Positions 1 to 7,619 of a stretch of 43,400 nt of DNA are shown here, piece by piece. Both the position numbers and the translations under genes were made by a program. Below the pieces are notes generated by a model. It was given only the letters and a program-made list of their open reading frames with translations, did no database searches and was not told where the DNA came from. Numbering within the stretch: position 1 is the first letter of the stretch; the number at the start of each line of letters is the position of its first letter. Location: assembly GCA_035532035.1 (NCBI GenBank), contig DATKRS010000030.1, forward strand, positions 1 through 43,400. The letters run 5' to 3'. Source of the stretch: Candidatus Dormiibacterota bacterium. Lineage in GTDB: Bacteria; Vulcanimicrobiota; Vulcanimicrobiia; Vulcanimicrobiales; Vulcanimicrobiaceae.

Positions 1-588
1 CAGCTCGTCATCGGCGATCTCGGCATCGAGTCGCGAACGATCGACATCAGCGACGCCGTCGACGGCTATTTGCGTCACGAGCCCGACGCGGACGCGCGCC
101 GGCGCGGTAACGTGATGGCGCGGCTGCGCATGGTCGTGCTCTTCGATCAATCCGCGAAGCTCGACGCGCTGCCGGTCGGCACCGGGAACAAGACGGAGCG
201 TCTCCTCGGGTATTTCACGTGGCACGCCGACGACGCGCCGCCGGTGAACCCCATCGGCGATCTGTTCAAGACGCAAGTGTGGGAGTTGGCAAAGTATCTC
301 GGCGTCCCGAAGCGCCTGATCGAGAAAGCGCCGAGCGCGGATTTGGAGGCGAACCAGACGGACGAAGCCGATCTCGGCATCACGTATGTGCGCGCCGACG
401 CAATCCTTTCGCGCTTGCTGCTCGGGTACTCCGACGAACAGCTTGTCGAGCGTGGCTTTTCTCCCCGGGAGGTTGCAATCGTGCGCAAGCGCGTCGACGG
501 CACGCACTGGAAACGCCATCTGCCGACGACGGCCATGCTCTCGAACACGGCCATCAACGAATTCTACCTGCGCCCGGTGGACTATTGA
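1..588 (+). CDS. nadE: NAD+ synthetase (NadE), 3' part
   Basis: The last 195 codons of NAD+ synthetase are present; the gene starts before the window. The enzyme amidates nicotinic acid adenine dinucleotide to NAD+ in the cytoplasm, via an adenylated intermediate. Visible family motifs are GTGNKTERLLGY (substrate and ATP pocket), the LFKTQVWELAKYLGVP segment, and PSADLEANQTDEADLG near the C terminus. The N-terminal SGGxDS ATP-pyrophosphatase loop lies outside the window, so ammonia-dependent and glutamine-dependent forms cannot be told apart. The stop codon overlaps the TTG start of the next gene (TTGA), so the two are probably translationally coupled. Confidence 0.93.
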   Translation, partial: QLVIGDLGIESRTIDISDAVDGYLRHEPDADARRRGNVMARLRMVVLFDQSAKLDALPVGTGNKTERLLGYFTWHADDAPPVNPIGDLFKTQVWELAKYLGVPKRLIEKAPSADLEANQTDEADLGITYVRADAILSRLLLGYSDEQLVERGFSPREVAIVRKRVDGTHWKRHLPTTAMLSNTAINEFYLRPVDY

Positions 589-1181
589 GAATCTTCTTTC
601 CCGTTAGCCTGAATCTCGTCAGCCGGCCGTGTCTCGTCATCGGTGCTGCGGACGATCGCGAAGCCATCGAGAAGTCCGCGGCGCTCGAAGAGGCGGGTGC
701 GAACGTGCGCCGGATCTACGACGGCGCGGACGTGAAAGAAGAAGACGTCGCGCAGGCCTTCTTCGTCATCTCGACGCCGCAAGACGCGGCGCTCTCGCAG
801 CGGCTTCGCGCGCTCGCGGACAAGCATCGCACGCTGCTCTGCTGCATCGATCAGCCGGCGTACGGCTTCGTCGCGATGGCAGCGATTGCGAAGGCCGGTC
901 CGGTGCGCGTCGCAATCTCGACGGCGGGCCTCGCTCCGCGCGTAGGCAAGGTATTGAAACAGGCAGTGCAACGCGCGATGGACGCGACCTTTGAGCGCTT
1001 CATCGGGGTCTTGGCCGAGCGACGCGAGCAGATGCGTGCCGAGCATCCGCTTCCCGAGGAATCCGAGCTGCGCCGTAAGGCGGCAATCGACAACGCAGCG
1101 GGCTTCACTGCGGACGTTTGCTTTACGTACCCGAGCTGGCTGTCAACGGATGTGGTTGACAGAAATCGAGACCCGGAGTAG
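585..1181 (+). CDS. Precorrin-2 dehydrogenase / sirohydrochlorin ferrochelatase-like protein (CysG N-terminal family)
   Basis: This 198-residue protein resembles the N-terminal half of CysG (SirC/Met8 type). That family oxidises precorrin-2 to sirohydrochlorin with NAD+ and often inserts iron, in siroheme synthesis. What is seen: an N-terminal Rossmann segment (CLVIGAADDREAIEKSAALEEAGANV), the CCIDQP segment whose Asp matches the catalytic Asp of CysG/Met8 (NVVDAP in E. coli), and RVAISTAGLAPRVGKVLKQ matching the AVSSGGTSPVLARLLR stretch. The usual GGGxVA glycine loop is altered to GAADDREA, which may affect NAD binding. The TTG start was chosen because it overlaps the nadE stop and because the protein then begins with the family's short IFFPVSLNL strand. 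The tail of the gene carries the promoter of the next operon. Confidence 0.8.
   Translation: MRIFFPVSLNLVSRPCLVIGAADDREAIEKSAALEEAGANVRRIYDGADVKEEDVAQAFFVISTPQDAALSQRLRALADKHRTLLCCIDQPAYGFVAMAAIAKAGPVRVAISTAGLAPRVGKVLKQAVQRAMDATFERFIGVLAERREQMRAEHPLPEESELRRKAAIDNAAGFTADVCFTYPSWLSTDVVDRNRDPE
1141..1161. promoter_or_regulatory. Inverted repeat, probable operator of the RES-Xre operon
   Basis: TGTCAAC (1141-1147) and GTTGACA (1155-1161) form a perfect 7-bp inverted repeat with a 7-bp spacer. The right arm contains the -35 box of the toxin-antitoxin promoter. The repeat lies within the coding end of the precorrin-2 dehydrogenase. Xre-type antitoxins usually repress their own operon through such palindromes, so this is a plausible operator. 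Binding itself is inferred. Confidence 0.6.
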
Positions 1182-1184
1182 GCT
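1156..1184 (+). promoter_or_regulatory. Sigma-70-type promoter of the RES-Xre operon
   Basis: A consensus -35 box TTGACA (1156-1161) is followed by a 17-bp spacer and a -10-like TAGGCT (1179-1184). A start about seven bases downstream would fall at or beside the antitoxin ATG at 1191, so the transcript would be leaderless or nearly so. No well-spaced Shine-Dalgarno sequence is present, which fits. Confidence 0.6.
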
Positions 1185-1190
1185 GAGGGC

Positions 1191-1577
1191 ATGGCGACCT
1201 GGGTGCCGACGATTCACCGGCTCGAGCCGGCCCGCGATGCTACGCCCCTGACCGACGTAATGCCCTTGCTCGAGCGAATGGTGGAGAGCTACGGACAAGT
1301 AACCGTGGCAGGGCTCTTGGGCGTCGATCGGTCGACCGTGAGCCTTTGGGTTCGCGGCAAGCGACGCATCGGCAACGACCTCGGCGCGCGCATCCTCGAC
1401 GTTCACGCGGTTCTCAGTCGCGCGCATCGGGTCTACAATCCCGCACTTGCCGCGCGTTGGCTCATGGGGCACGATCCGCGCTTGGGCGGCGCACGGCCGA
1501 TCGACGTCGTCGCGACTGGCGGCGCCAGCGCGGTGATCGATGCGCTCGATGAAATCGAAGCAGGCGCGTACGCGTGA
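1191..1577 (+). CDS. Xre/MbcA/ParS-type antitoxin (DUF2384)
   Basis: This 128-residue protein is the antitoxin of a RES-Xre type II pair. Residues about 28-62 form a helix-turn-helix (TVAGLLGVDRSTVSLWVRG), expected to bind the operon's operator. Residues about 78-128 match the toxin-binding DUF2384 domain (ALAARWLMGHDPRLGGARPIDV, then a short acidic helix). In characterised members (MbcA, ParS, Pseudomonas Xre) this C-terminal domain plugs the NAD+ site of the toxin. The ATG was chosen because the promoter at 1156-1184 places transcription start almost on it. Its stop overlaps the toxin GTG by four bases. Confidence 0.88.
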   Translation: MATWVPTIHRLEPARDATPLTDVMPLLERMVESYGQVTVAGLLGVDRSTVSLWVRGKRRIGNDLGARILDVHAVLSRAHRVYNPALAARWLMGHDPRLGGARPIDVVATGGASAVIDALDEIEAGAYA

Positions 1578-2140
1578 CGGTGTTTCGCGTTTTTCCGTTC
1601 GACCCGTCGGCCGCAGACCGCGCTCCGGGCGGGGCGCTCTTCGTGCCGCCGGGCGGTAGAGGGCGCATCGACTCGGTCGCCCCTCGGGCGTACACGGTGC
1701 TCTACGTTGGCAGTACGCCGGAGTGCGCGGTCGCGGAGTGCTTTGGCGCCTTCGACGTGTGGGACCGTATCGTCGTGGAGGCAAAGCCGGCAACGCCGCT
1801 GCTGCCGAAGAGCCGATTCGCGCTCGCGTCGTATGCGTTGCCAAGCGCGCTCGACGTTCGCAATCTCGACGACGCCGCGGCATTGCTCGCGGAAGGGTTG
1901 ATCCCCTCGCGGGTCGTCACGCGAGACCGTTCGGTGACGCAGGCCTGGGCGAGCCGCATTCACGCGCGCGGATCGTATGCCGGCCTCGCTTGGTGGTCGT
2001 ACTACGAACCATCGTGGCAGTCGGTCGGCATTTGGGGCCACGAGCGACTTCGACTGGCATCCTCTCCGCGCGTACTGCACGTCGCGGACGAGGCGGTGCG
2101 GTCCTCGGCAAAGATCATTCGGCGCAGGATCGCGGCTTAA
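1574..2140 (+). CDS. RES-domain toxin (NAD+-consuming)
   Basis: This 188-residue RES-domain protein is the toxin partner of the upstream Xre antitoxin. RES toxins such as MbcT, ParT and Pseudomonas RES degrade or use NAD+ (NAD+ phosphorylase or ADP-ribosyltransferase activity), causing stasis or death. The three name-giving residues are visible: Arg5 (VFRVF), Glu55 (LYVGSTPECAVAEC) and Ser142 (GLAWWSYYEPSW). Length is normal for the family and no disruption is seen. The GTG start overlaps the antitoxin stop (GTGA), so toxin synthesis is coupled to antitoxin synthesis. Whether this member consumes NAD+ is inferred from the family. Confidence 0.85.
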   Translation: MTVFRVFPFDPSAADRAPGGALFVPPGGRGRIDSVAPRAYTVLYVGSTPECAVAECFGAFDVWDRIVVEAKPATPLLPKSRFALASYALPSALDVRNLDDAAALLAEGLIPSRVVTRDRSVTQAWASRIHARGSYAGLAWWSYYEPSWQSVGIWGHERLRLASSPRVLHVADEAVRSSAKIIRRRIAA

Positions 2141-2154
2141 GGCACGAGCACGGC

Positions 2155-3423
2155 ATGCCCAGCGTGGAGATCGTCGCAGTGGGAACCGAACTGCTCTTGG
2201 GTCAGCTCGTCGACACGAACACGCCGTGGATCGCGCAGCGCTTGGCGGACGCAGGCATCGACGTCTACGCGACGCACGCGGTCGGCGACAATCGCGCGCG
2301 TATCGCCGCGACGATATCCGCCGCGCTCGCGCGCGCCGACGGTGTGGTGACGACCGGCGGCCTCGGCCCGACCGTCGACGATCTTACGAAGGAGGCCGTC
2401 TGCGATGCGCTCGGGATCGCGTGCGTGCCTCACGCGCCGACGATCGCTCGGATGGAGGCGTTCTTCGCTTCGATCTCCCGTCCGATGCGTGAAAACAATC
2501 GCAAGCAAGCCGATCTTCCCCGCGGCAGCACCGTGCTCGAGAACGCACGCGGAACGGCACCTGGCTTCATCGTCTGGACGAACGACGGAACGTTCATCGC
2601 ATCGCTTCCGGGCGTACCGCACGAGATGAAGCCGATGCTCGCCGAACAGCTCGTACCGCGGTTGCGCGAGCGCTTCGGCGTGCTCGAACGCATCGTGACG
2701 CGCGTGCTGCACGTCGCCGGCCTTGGCGAATCGGAGATCGACCATCGCATCGACGATCTGTTTCGGGCCGGCGAGAACCCGAAGGTCGCGGTGCTCGCGC
2801 ACGTGGGCGCGTGTGACGTGAAAATCATGGCCAAAGCGCGCACCGAGGAAGCTGCGCGCGCGATGGTTGCTCCGCTCGAAGAGGAAATCCGCTCGCGCTT
2901 GCGCGGCCATGTCTACGGTACCGACGACGAAACGCTCGCCCGGGCGATTCTCACGCAGCTACGCGAACGCGGCTGGTGGCTTGCAGCGGCCGAGTCGTGC
3001 ACCGGAGGTCGCGTCGCTGCTGCGCTCACGGCGGTGGCGGGTGCCTCGCAAAGCTTTGCCGGCGGCGTGGTCGCGTACGACGACGACGTCAAACGCGCGC
3101 TGCTCGGGGTCGAGGCGGAGACGCTCGCGCGCAACGGCGCGGTGAGCGAAGAGACCGCGCGTGCGATGGCACGGGGTGCGCGGCGCGCCTTCTCGACGGA
3201 CGTTGGCGTTGCGACGACCGGCATCGCGGGCCCGGCGGGAGGTTCGCCGGAGAAGCCCGTAGGGTTGGTCTGGCTCGCGTTGGAATGGCCAGGCGGCGCC
3301 CGGGCGGTCTCGGTGAGGCTCCCCGGCGACCGCGAAGAGATCCAAATCCGAGCGACCCAGGCCTTGCTCAGCCTGATATGGGGAATACTGGCTGGCGGGG
3401 AAGATCTGGCGCGGTCGTCGTAG
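2155..3423 (+). CDS. cinA: CinA family protein with NMN deamidase domain
   Basis: A full-length, 422-residue CinA. The N-terminal MoCF/MogA-like domain (residues about 1-170) begins VEIVAVGTELLLGQLVDTN and contains TTGGLGPTVDDLTKE; in the family this domain can have ADP-ribose pyrophosphatase activity. The C-terminal PncC domain (about 265-415) contains AESCTGGRVAAALT and TTGIAGPAGGSPEKPVG, typical of nicotinamide mononucleotide deamidase, which turns NMN into nicotinic acid mononucleotide in NAD+ salvage. The ATG at 2155 directly precedes the MPSVEIV N terminus, 14 bases after the toxin gene. With nadE at the window start, this makes a second NAD-supply gene next to a RES toxin. Confidence 0.92.
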   Translation: MPSVEIVAVGTELLLGQLVDTNTPWIAQRLADAGIDVYATHAVGDNRARIAATISAALARADGVVTTGGLGPTVDDLTKEAVCDALGIACVPHAPTIARMEAFFASISRPMRENNRKQADLPRGSTVLENARGTAPGFIVWTNDGTFIASLPGVPHEMKPMLAEQLVPRLRERFGVLERIVTRVLHVAGLGESEIDHRIDDLFRAGENPKVAVLAHVGACDVKIMAKARTEEAARAMVAPLEEEIRSRLRGHVYGTDDETLARAILTQLRERGWWLAAAESCTGGRVAAALTAVAGASQSFAGGVVAYDDDVKRALLGVEAETLARNGAVSEETARAMARGARRAFSTDVGVATTGIAGPAGGSPEKPVGLVWLALEWPGGARAVSVRLPGDREEIQIRATQALLSLIWGILAGGEDLARSS

Positions 3424-3462
3424 CTGCCGCAAACTTTGATTCCGGAAGGGGCCGTTATCGCA

Positions 3463-5226
3463 ATGCACCAGCGCTTCGCTGCCAGGACGCTCGCCGTGGC
3501 AACAGCCGTCTCTCTCCTCTCGGCTTGCGGCGGCAGCGGGGGAAGCGGCGGGATGCCCCCCGGCGGCGGAGGTGGGCACGTGCCGCCTCCAAACACGGCA
3601 TTCGCTTGCCCGACTGCCGATAGCCCGACGTCGGTGAGCATCGGCGCGGGCGCGCAAGAGTCTCTGGTTAGGCGTCCGGTGTCGCGGGCACCGCTGCCGG
3701 CAACGGTGGCGCCGTCGGGAGCGATCGCCGTGACGTACCGGCGCAGCATCGTCCTCTCCGCCCCGGCGTCGGTAGCCGCTCGCGAGCAGGCCGCAGGTGC
3801 GACGCTCGTGCGCGCTCTGGACTTCTCGCACGTCGGCCTCGTGACGCGGATGATCTCCGTTCCGGTCGCGCGGGTCGACTCCGTGATCACGCAGATGCGC
3901 TCGGCACCGGGCGTCGTCAGCGTCAACGACGCAAGCGCGCGCCGCTACCCGCTGACCGTCAACAAGGGCTATTTTCCGAGCGACCCGTACTTCGACGGCT
4001 TCGCGGTGACCGCCGTGCCGACGCCGCCGGCAACGCCGCCCCCCGCGACGAACACCGATCCTCCGTACTACGAGAGCAACGACGTTCCCGGGCAATGGGA
4101 TATGCACGCGATCCAGTTGGAGCATGCGTTCGAATACAGTCAGTCGAGCAACGGCAGCACGGTGCAGAACGCCAACGCTCTCGGGTCGTCGTCCGTCTCG
4201 ATCGCCGTCATCGACACCGGTCAAGACACCGGCCACGCGGAACTGAATACGAAGGTCGTCTACCAGAAGTGCTTCATCACGAACTCTTCCAACGTGCAGT
4301 CGACGTCAAACTTCACGACGGATCCCCAAGGGCACGGCACCGACACGGCGGGAATCGCCGCCGCAGACACGGGGAACGGCCTGGGATTCACGGGAGCGGG
4401 CGGCAACGTCGTCCTCTACGCGTATCGCGTCTTTCCCGTACCGGATAACAACTGCAGCAGCCCGACTACGAGCGACCCGCAGTGCAGCGCTACTCTGCAA
4501 GACATCGCATCGGCGATCGACGATGCGGTGAGCCATCACGTCAACGTCATCAGCATGAGCCTCGGCGGTAACTGTCCGGACTCGCCGCCCGAGAGCACGG
4601 CGGTTGCGAACGCGATTGCGGCGGGCGTCATCGTCGTGGCTGCGAGCGGCAACGCGGGTGGCTCGGGCATCGACGCACCCGCTTGCGATCCCGGCGTCAT
4701 CGCGGTGGGAGCGACGTCGCTCGACGACGGTTCACCCAACGGCACGAGCCCTACCGGCGGCAACGCCGGGGGCACGCCGTCGAGCCCGAAAGAGTATGTG
4801 GCGTCGTACTCGCAGTACGGCTCGCCAGGCGCGAATCCGAAGAATGCGACCGCCTGGGGGATCGTCGCACCCGGTGGTGACGCTACGAGCTCGGCCGACG
4901 CTGACAACCTGCATTGGATCGAGAACATCTGGACGTCGACGCCTTGGGCTACGAGCGACGCGGGCAACTGCAACGGCGATTACCCGACGGACGCGGGCAG
5001 CGGGGACTGCCGGATTCTGGTCGACGGGACGTCGATGTCGACACCGCACGTCGCAGGCGCCGCTGCGCTCGTCTTGTCGGTAAACTCGAGCTACCAGTCG
5101 GCGTCGGCGATGAAACAGCTGCTCTGCACGACGGCCGACGACATTGCGGATCCGCACCAAGGGTGCGGTCGCCTCAACGTCTATCGCGCGATGGCAAAAG
5201 CGCTCAACGATCCGACCCTGCCATAG
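3463..5226 (+). CDS. Secreted subtilisin-like serine protease (S8), lipoprotein
   Basis: A 587-residue S8 peptidase. The N terminus is a lipoprotein signal peptide (LAVATAVSLLSAC) followed at once by a Gly/Pro-rich linker, so the enzyme is probably lipid-anchored outside the inner membrane. A propeptide-like region follows. The catalytic triad is clear: Asp in IAVIDTGQDTGHAE, His in DPQGHGTDTAGI and Ser in VDGTSMSTPHVAGAAAL, with the oxyanion Asn in VVAASGNAGG. Start ATG 3463 follows GGAAGGG at 3444-3450; a TTG in the same frame at 3436 would precede the signal peptide for no reason. The gene's end overlaps the convergent oxidoreductase gene by 23 bases. Its substrate is unknown. Confidence 0.9.
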   Translation: MHQRFAARTLAVATAVSLLSACGGSGGSGGMPPGGGGGHVPPPNTAFACPTADSPTSVSIGAGAQESLVRRPVSRAPLPATVAPSGAIAVTYRRSIVLSAPASVAAREQAAGATLVRALDFSHVGLVTRMISVPVARVDSVITQMRSAPGVVSVNDASARRYPLTVNKGYFPSDPYFDGFAVTAVPTPPATPPPATNTDPPYYESNDVPGQWDMHAIQLEHAFEYSQSSNGSTVQNANALGSSSVSIAVIDTGQDTGHAELNTKVVYQKCFITNSSNVQSTSNFTTDPQGHGTDTAGIAAADTGNGLGFTGAGGNVVLYAYRVFPVPDNNCSSPTTSDPQCSATLQDIASAIDDAVSHHVNVISMSLGGNCPDSPPESTAVANAIAAGVIVVAASGNAGGSGIDAPACDPGVIAVGATSLDDGSPNGTSPTGGNAGGTPSSPKEYVASYSQYGSPGANPKNATAWGIVAPGGDATSSADADNLHWIENIWTSTPWATSDAGNCNGDYPTDAGSGDCRILVDGTSMSTPHVAGAAALVLSVNSSYQSASAMKQLLCTTADDIADPHQGCGRLNVYRAMAKALNDPTLP

Positions 5227-6262
5227 TTCGTACGCTGAAGCCGACGGCTGCGAGCACCTTCTGGGTTTCGACCGCCTCGGCAAAGGTCGGAAGCCCCGTG
5301 GTGCTTTTGCCGTCGATTGCAGCCGCGAACGCGTCGTAGAGTTCCATCAGATACGGGACGTTCGCCTGTACGCTCGCCAAGTGCGCGTATGGCGATGCCT
5401 TGCACTGCAACTCCGCCGTTTCGTGCTCGTCGACCGTGTAGAGCGTCGTTTCGGCGATGCTCTCGCCACTCGCCACCGCCGTGCGATTCTCTGCGTGCAG
5501 CGCGGACGTGAACGATGCGTGCGCCGTCGTTGCGTCGACGGTGAGCCGGGCGACGAGACCCTCGCCATAGTCGAGCAACGCGAAGGCTCCGTCGTCGACG
5601 TCGGACGTGAACGCGCCTTTGGCGTCGTGCCGATGCGGGTTTGCGGTACGAATCAATCCGGTGGCGCGCGTCGGCGGGCGTCCTGCCAGCCAGTTCGCCA
5701 TGTCGATGAGGTGCGAGAGCAGCGCGCCGGCGATGCCACCGCCGCGCCTGCGCTCGAACCACCAACCGCGCTCGCGCGTTCCGTCGAGGCGAAGAAAGGT
5801 AGAGAGCTGCGTGATCTCAATCTCGCGCAGCGGATCGAGATGACGATTCTCGACGAGCTCCTTGAGCGCTTGTTGTGGCGGAACCCAGCGGAACTCGTGC
5901 GACAGCCCTGCTATCGTGCCGGCACGCCGTGCCATTGCGAGCATCTCTTCGGCTTGCACGACGTTGAGTCCAAAGGGCTTTTCGCAAATGACGTGCTTGC
6001 CCGCGCCGAACGCCGCCTCGGCATCCTCTCGGTGCGCGAACGGTGGCGATGCGATCGTGACCGCATCGAGTTCGCAGCCGCGAACCATGTCCGCGCATGA
6101 TGCGAAGACATGGGCGATGCCGCGCTCTTTTGCGATGCCGGCAGCGGAAGAAGGCGACGCGAGAGCGACAACCTCGAAGCGCGGGTGCGCGAGAAGCGCC
6201 GGCAGATGCGCCTTCGCGCCGAACCCGGCTCCGACGATGCCTATGCGAATGTGCTCGCTCAT
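5204..6262 (-). CDS. Gfo/Idh/MocA family NAD(P)-dependent oxidoreductase
   Basis: A 352-residue oxidoreductase. The N-terminal Rossmann fold (IRIGIVGAGFGAKAHLPALL) binds NAD(P). VICEKPFGLN is the family's EKP motif with the catalytic Lys, and GGGIAGALLSHLIDMANWL corresponds to the GG...DxGxH region of the C-terminal alpha/beta domain. The family oxidises or reduces sugars, inositols, imines and related substrates; the substrate cannot be read here. It is the last gene of the leftward set, 88 bases beyond the aminotransferase, with a repeat element in the gap. It may therefore belong functionally to the LuxE-LuxC-aminotransferase group or be independent. It overlaps the protease gene tail-to-tail. 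Confidence 0.85.
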   Translation of the reverse strand: MSEHIRIGIVGAGFGAKAHLPALLAHPRFEVVALASPSSAAGIAKERGIAHVFASCADMVRGCELDAVTIASPPFAHREDAEAAFGAGKHVICEKPFGLNVVQAEEMLAMARRAGTIAGLSHEFRWVPPQQALKELVENRHLDPLREIEITQLSTFLRLDGTRERGWWFERRRGGGIAGALLSHLIDMANWLAGRPPTRATGLIRTANPHRHDAKGAFTSDVDDGAFALLDYGEGLVARLTVDATTAHASFTSALHAENRTAVASGESIAETTLYTVDEHETAELQCKASPYAHLASVQANVPYLMELYDAFAAAIDGKSTTGLPTFAEAVETQKVLAAVGFSVRTMAGSDR

Positions 6263-6290
6263 ACCTTGCCTATTACCCGCCGCCCGCTCA

Positions 6291-6332
6291 TGTCATCCTG
6301 ATCCTTCGCTCTTCGACCAGACTCAGGATAGC
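6291..6332. repeat. Dispersed palindromic repeat copy 1
   Basis: TGTCATCCTGA (6291-6301) is followed by an oppositely oriented half, CTTCGACCAGACTCAGGATA. The arms ATCCTGA and TCAGGAT are perfect inverted repeats. It lies in the 88-bp gap between the oxidoreductase and aminotransferase genes and belongs to the family also seen at 11612, 16445, 19282, 19794 and 25171. Confidence 0.75.
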
Positions 6333-6350
6333 GTGCGTTTGCCTATCGGT

Positions 6351-7619
6351 TCAAAAGCTTTGCGAGATCGCATCCCGCAGCGCCGAAAATGCGCGCTCGA
6401 GTTCGCTCTCGCCGATGACGAGGGGCGGTGTCACGGAGAGAACCTCACCGCGCGTGCCCGCCTGCAGCACGATCACGCCGCGCGCGAGCGCCGCTCGTAC
6501 GGCGCGGTCTGCGTGCGCGCTGTCGTGCAGCTCGATGCCCCACATCAACCCGCGCCCACGAACCGCGGCTACGCCACGCGTCTGCGCGATCGCTTCGAGC
6601 CGCGGCGCGAGCTCGGTTCCGAGCCGCTTCGCGCGTGCCGGAAGACCGAGCCGTTCGAGCTGATCGATCGTCGCGAGCGCGGCAGCGCACCCCATCGGAT
6701 TCCCGAGGTACGTCGACGTGTGCAGCGCCTCGCCGCTCGACGCCGGCCACGCATCCATGACTGCAGACGTTCCCACGAGCGCACTAATCGGAAAGCCGCC
6801 ACCCATCGCCTTGCCGAGGCAGAGCAAATCCGGCGTCACGCCCTCGTGCGCACAAGCGAACCATTCGCCGGTCCGTCCGAAGCCGGTGTAGATTTCGTCG
6901 AAGACGAGCAGCACGCCGAGCTCGTCGCAGACTGCACGCAGGCCGCGAAGATAGCCGTGCGGCGGAACGATGCATCCGCCGCGCGCCTGAATCGGCTCGA
7001 CGAAGAGTGCGGCGAGGTCGTCGTGCGCCCTCAGCGTCGCGCGCGCGGCATCGAGTGCATCGCCGAGCGGCATCGCTGCGTGCGGGAACCCGAGAAGGAG
7101 CGGCCGCAGCGGCAACGCCGCCGCGAAAGGCTGGCGAAACTTTTCGATGCCGCAGACCGCGAGCGCTCCGAGCGAGAGCCCATGATAGGCACCGGCGAAC
7201 GCGGCGAACGCGGATTTGCCGGTCGCAAGGATCGCGGTCTTCATCGCGGCTTCCACCACTTCGGATCCGGTCGTTGCCAGGAACGCGCGCTCGAGTCCGC
7301 GCGGCGCGACCTGCAGCAATCGTTCGAGCAGCTGCACGCGCACTTCCGTGGGATGGACGTCGCCCATGCCGTGCATCATTCGTTGCGCTTGCTCGGCGAT
7401 CGCCGCCGCTACCGCCGGGTTTGCATGGCCGACCGCGGCCACGCCGAACGCCGCCGTGAGATCGATGTAACGATTCCCGTCCACGTCGGTGACGGTCGCG
7501 CGGCTTGCCGATTCCCAAAAGACGGGGAAGTCGTCGGCGAGATAGGTCACGTTGCGCGATTCCCGCGCGGCCAGACGCGCGCGTAACGCGCGCGAACGCG
7601 AGCCAGGTATCTCGCTCAC
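6351..7619 (-). CDS. Class III PLP-dependent aminotransferase
   Basis: This 422-residue aminotransferase is of the acetylornithine/GABA/omega-amine fold. PLP-site features are clear: TTGSEVVEAAMK (phosphate binding), AYHGLSLGAL, Asp241 in VFDEIYTGFGRTG (ring nitrogen) and Lys270 in CLGKAMGGGFP (Schiff base). Many members move amino groups to or from aldehydes, which fits the gene order: the GTG start overlaps the stop of the LuxC-family acyl reductase gene (GTGA), so aldehyde formation and amination may be coupled. ORF space upstream of 7619 is non-coding shadow of the reductase. The exact substrate is unknown; an acetylornithine-type role is an alternative, but no arginine genes are adjacent. 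Confidence 0.87.
   Translation of the reverse strand: MSEIPGSRSRALRARLAARESRNVTYLADDFPVFWESASRATVTDVDGNRYIDLTAAFGVAAVGHANPAVAAAIAEQAQRMMHGMGDVHPTEVRVQLLERLLQVAPRGLERAFLATTGSEVVEAAMKTAILATGKSAFAAFAGAYHGLSLGALAVCGIEKFRQPFAAALPLRPLLLGFPHAAMPLGDALDAARATLRAHDDLAALFVEPIQARGGCIVPPHGYLRGLRAVCDELGVLLVFDEIYTGFGRTGEWFACAHEGVTPDLLCLGKAMGGGFPISALVGTSAVMDAWPASSGEALHTSTYLGNPMGCAAALATIDQLERLGLPARAKRLGTELAPRLEAIAQTRGVAAVRGRGLMWGIELHDSAHADRAVRAALARGVIVLQAGTRGEVLSVTPPLVIGESELERAFSALRDAISQSF

Noticed and set aside
2959-4236. Long open frame (about 425 codons) on the minus strand
   Set aside because: It is antisense to cinA and the S8 protease, Arg-rich, with no motif; a typical shadow frame in GC-rich DNA.
5862-7586. 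A 574-codon plus-strand frame
   Set aside because: It lies antisense to the oxidoreductase and aminotransferase genes, is Arg-rich and has no family features.
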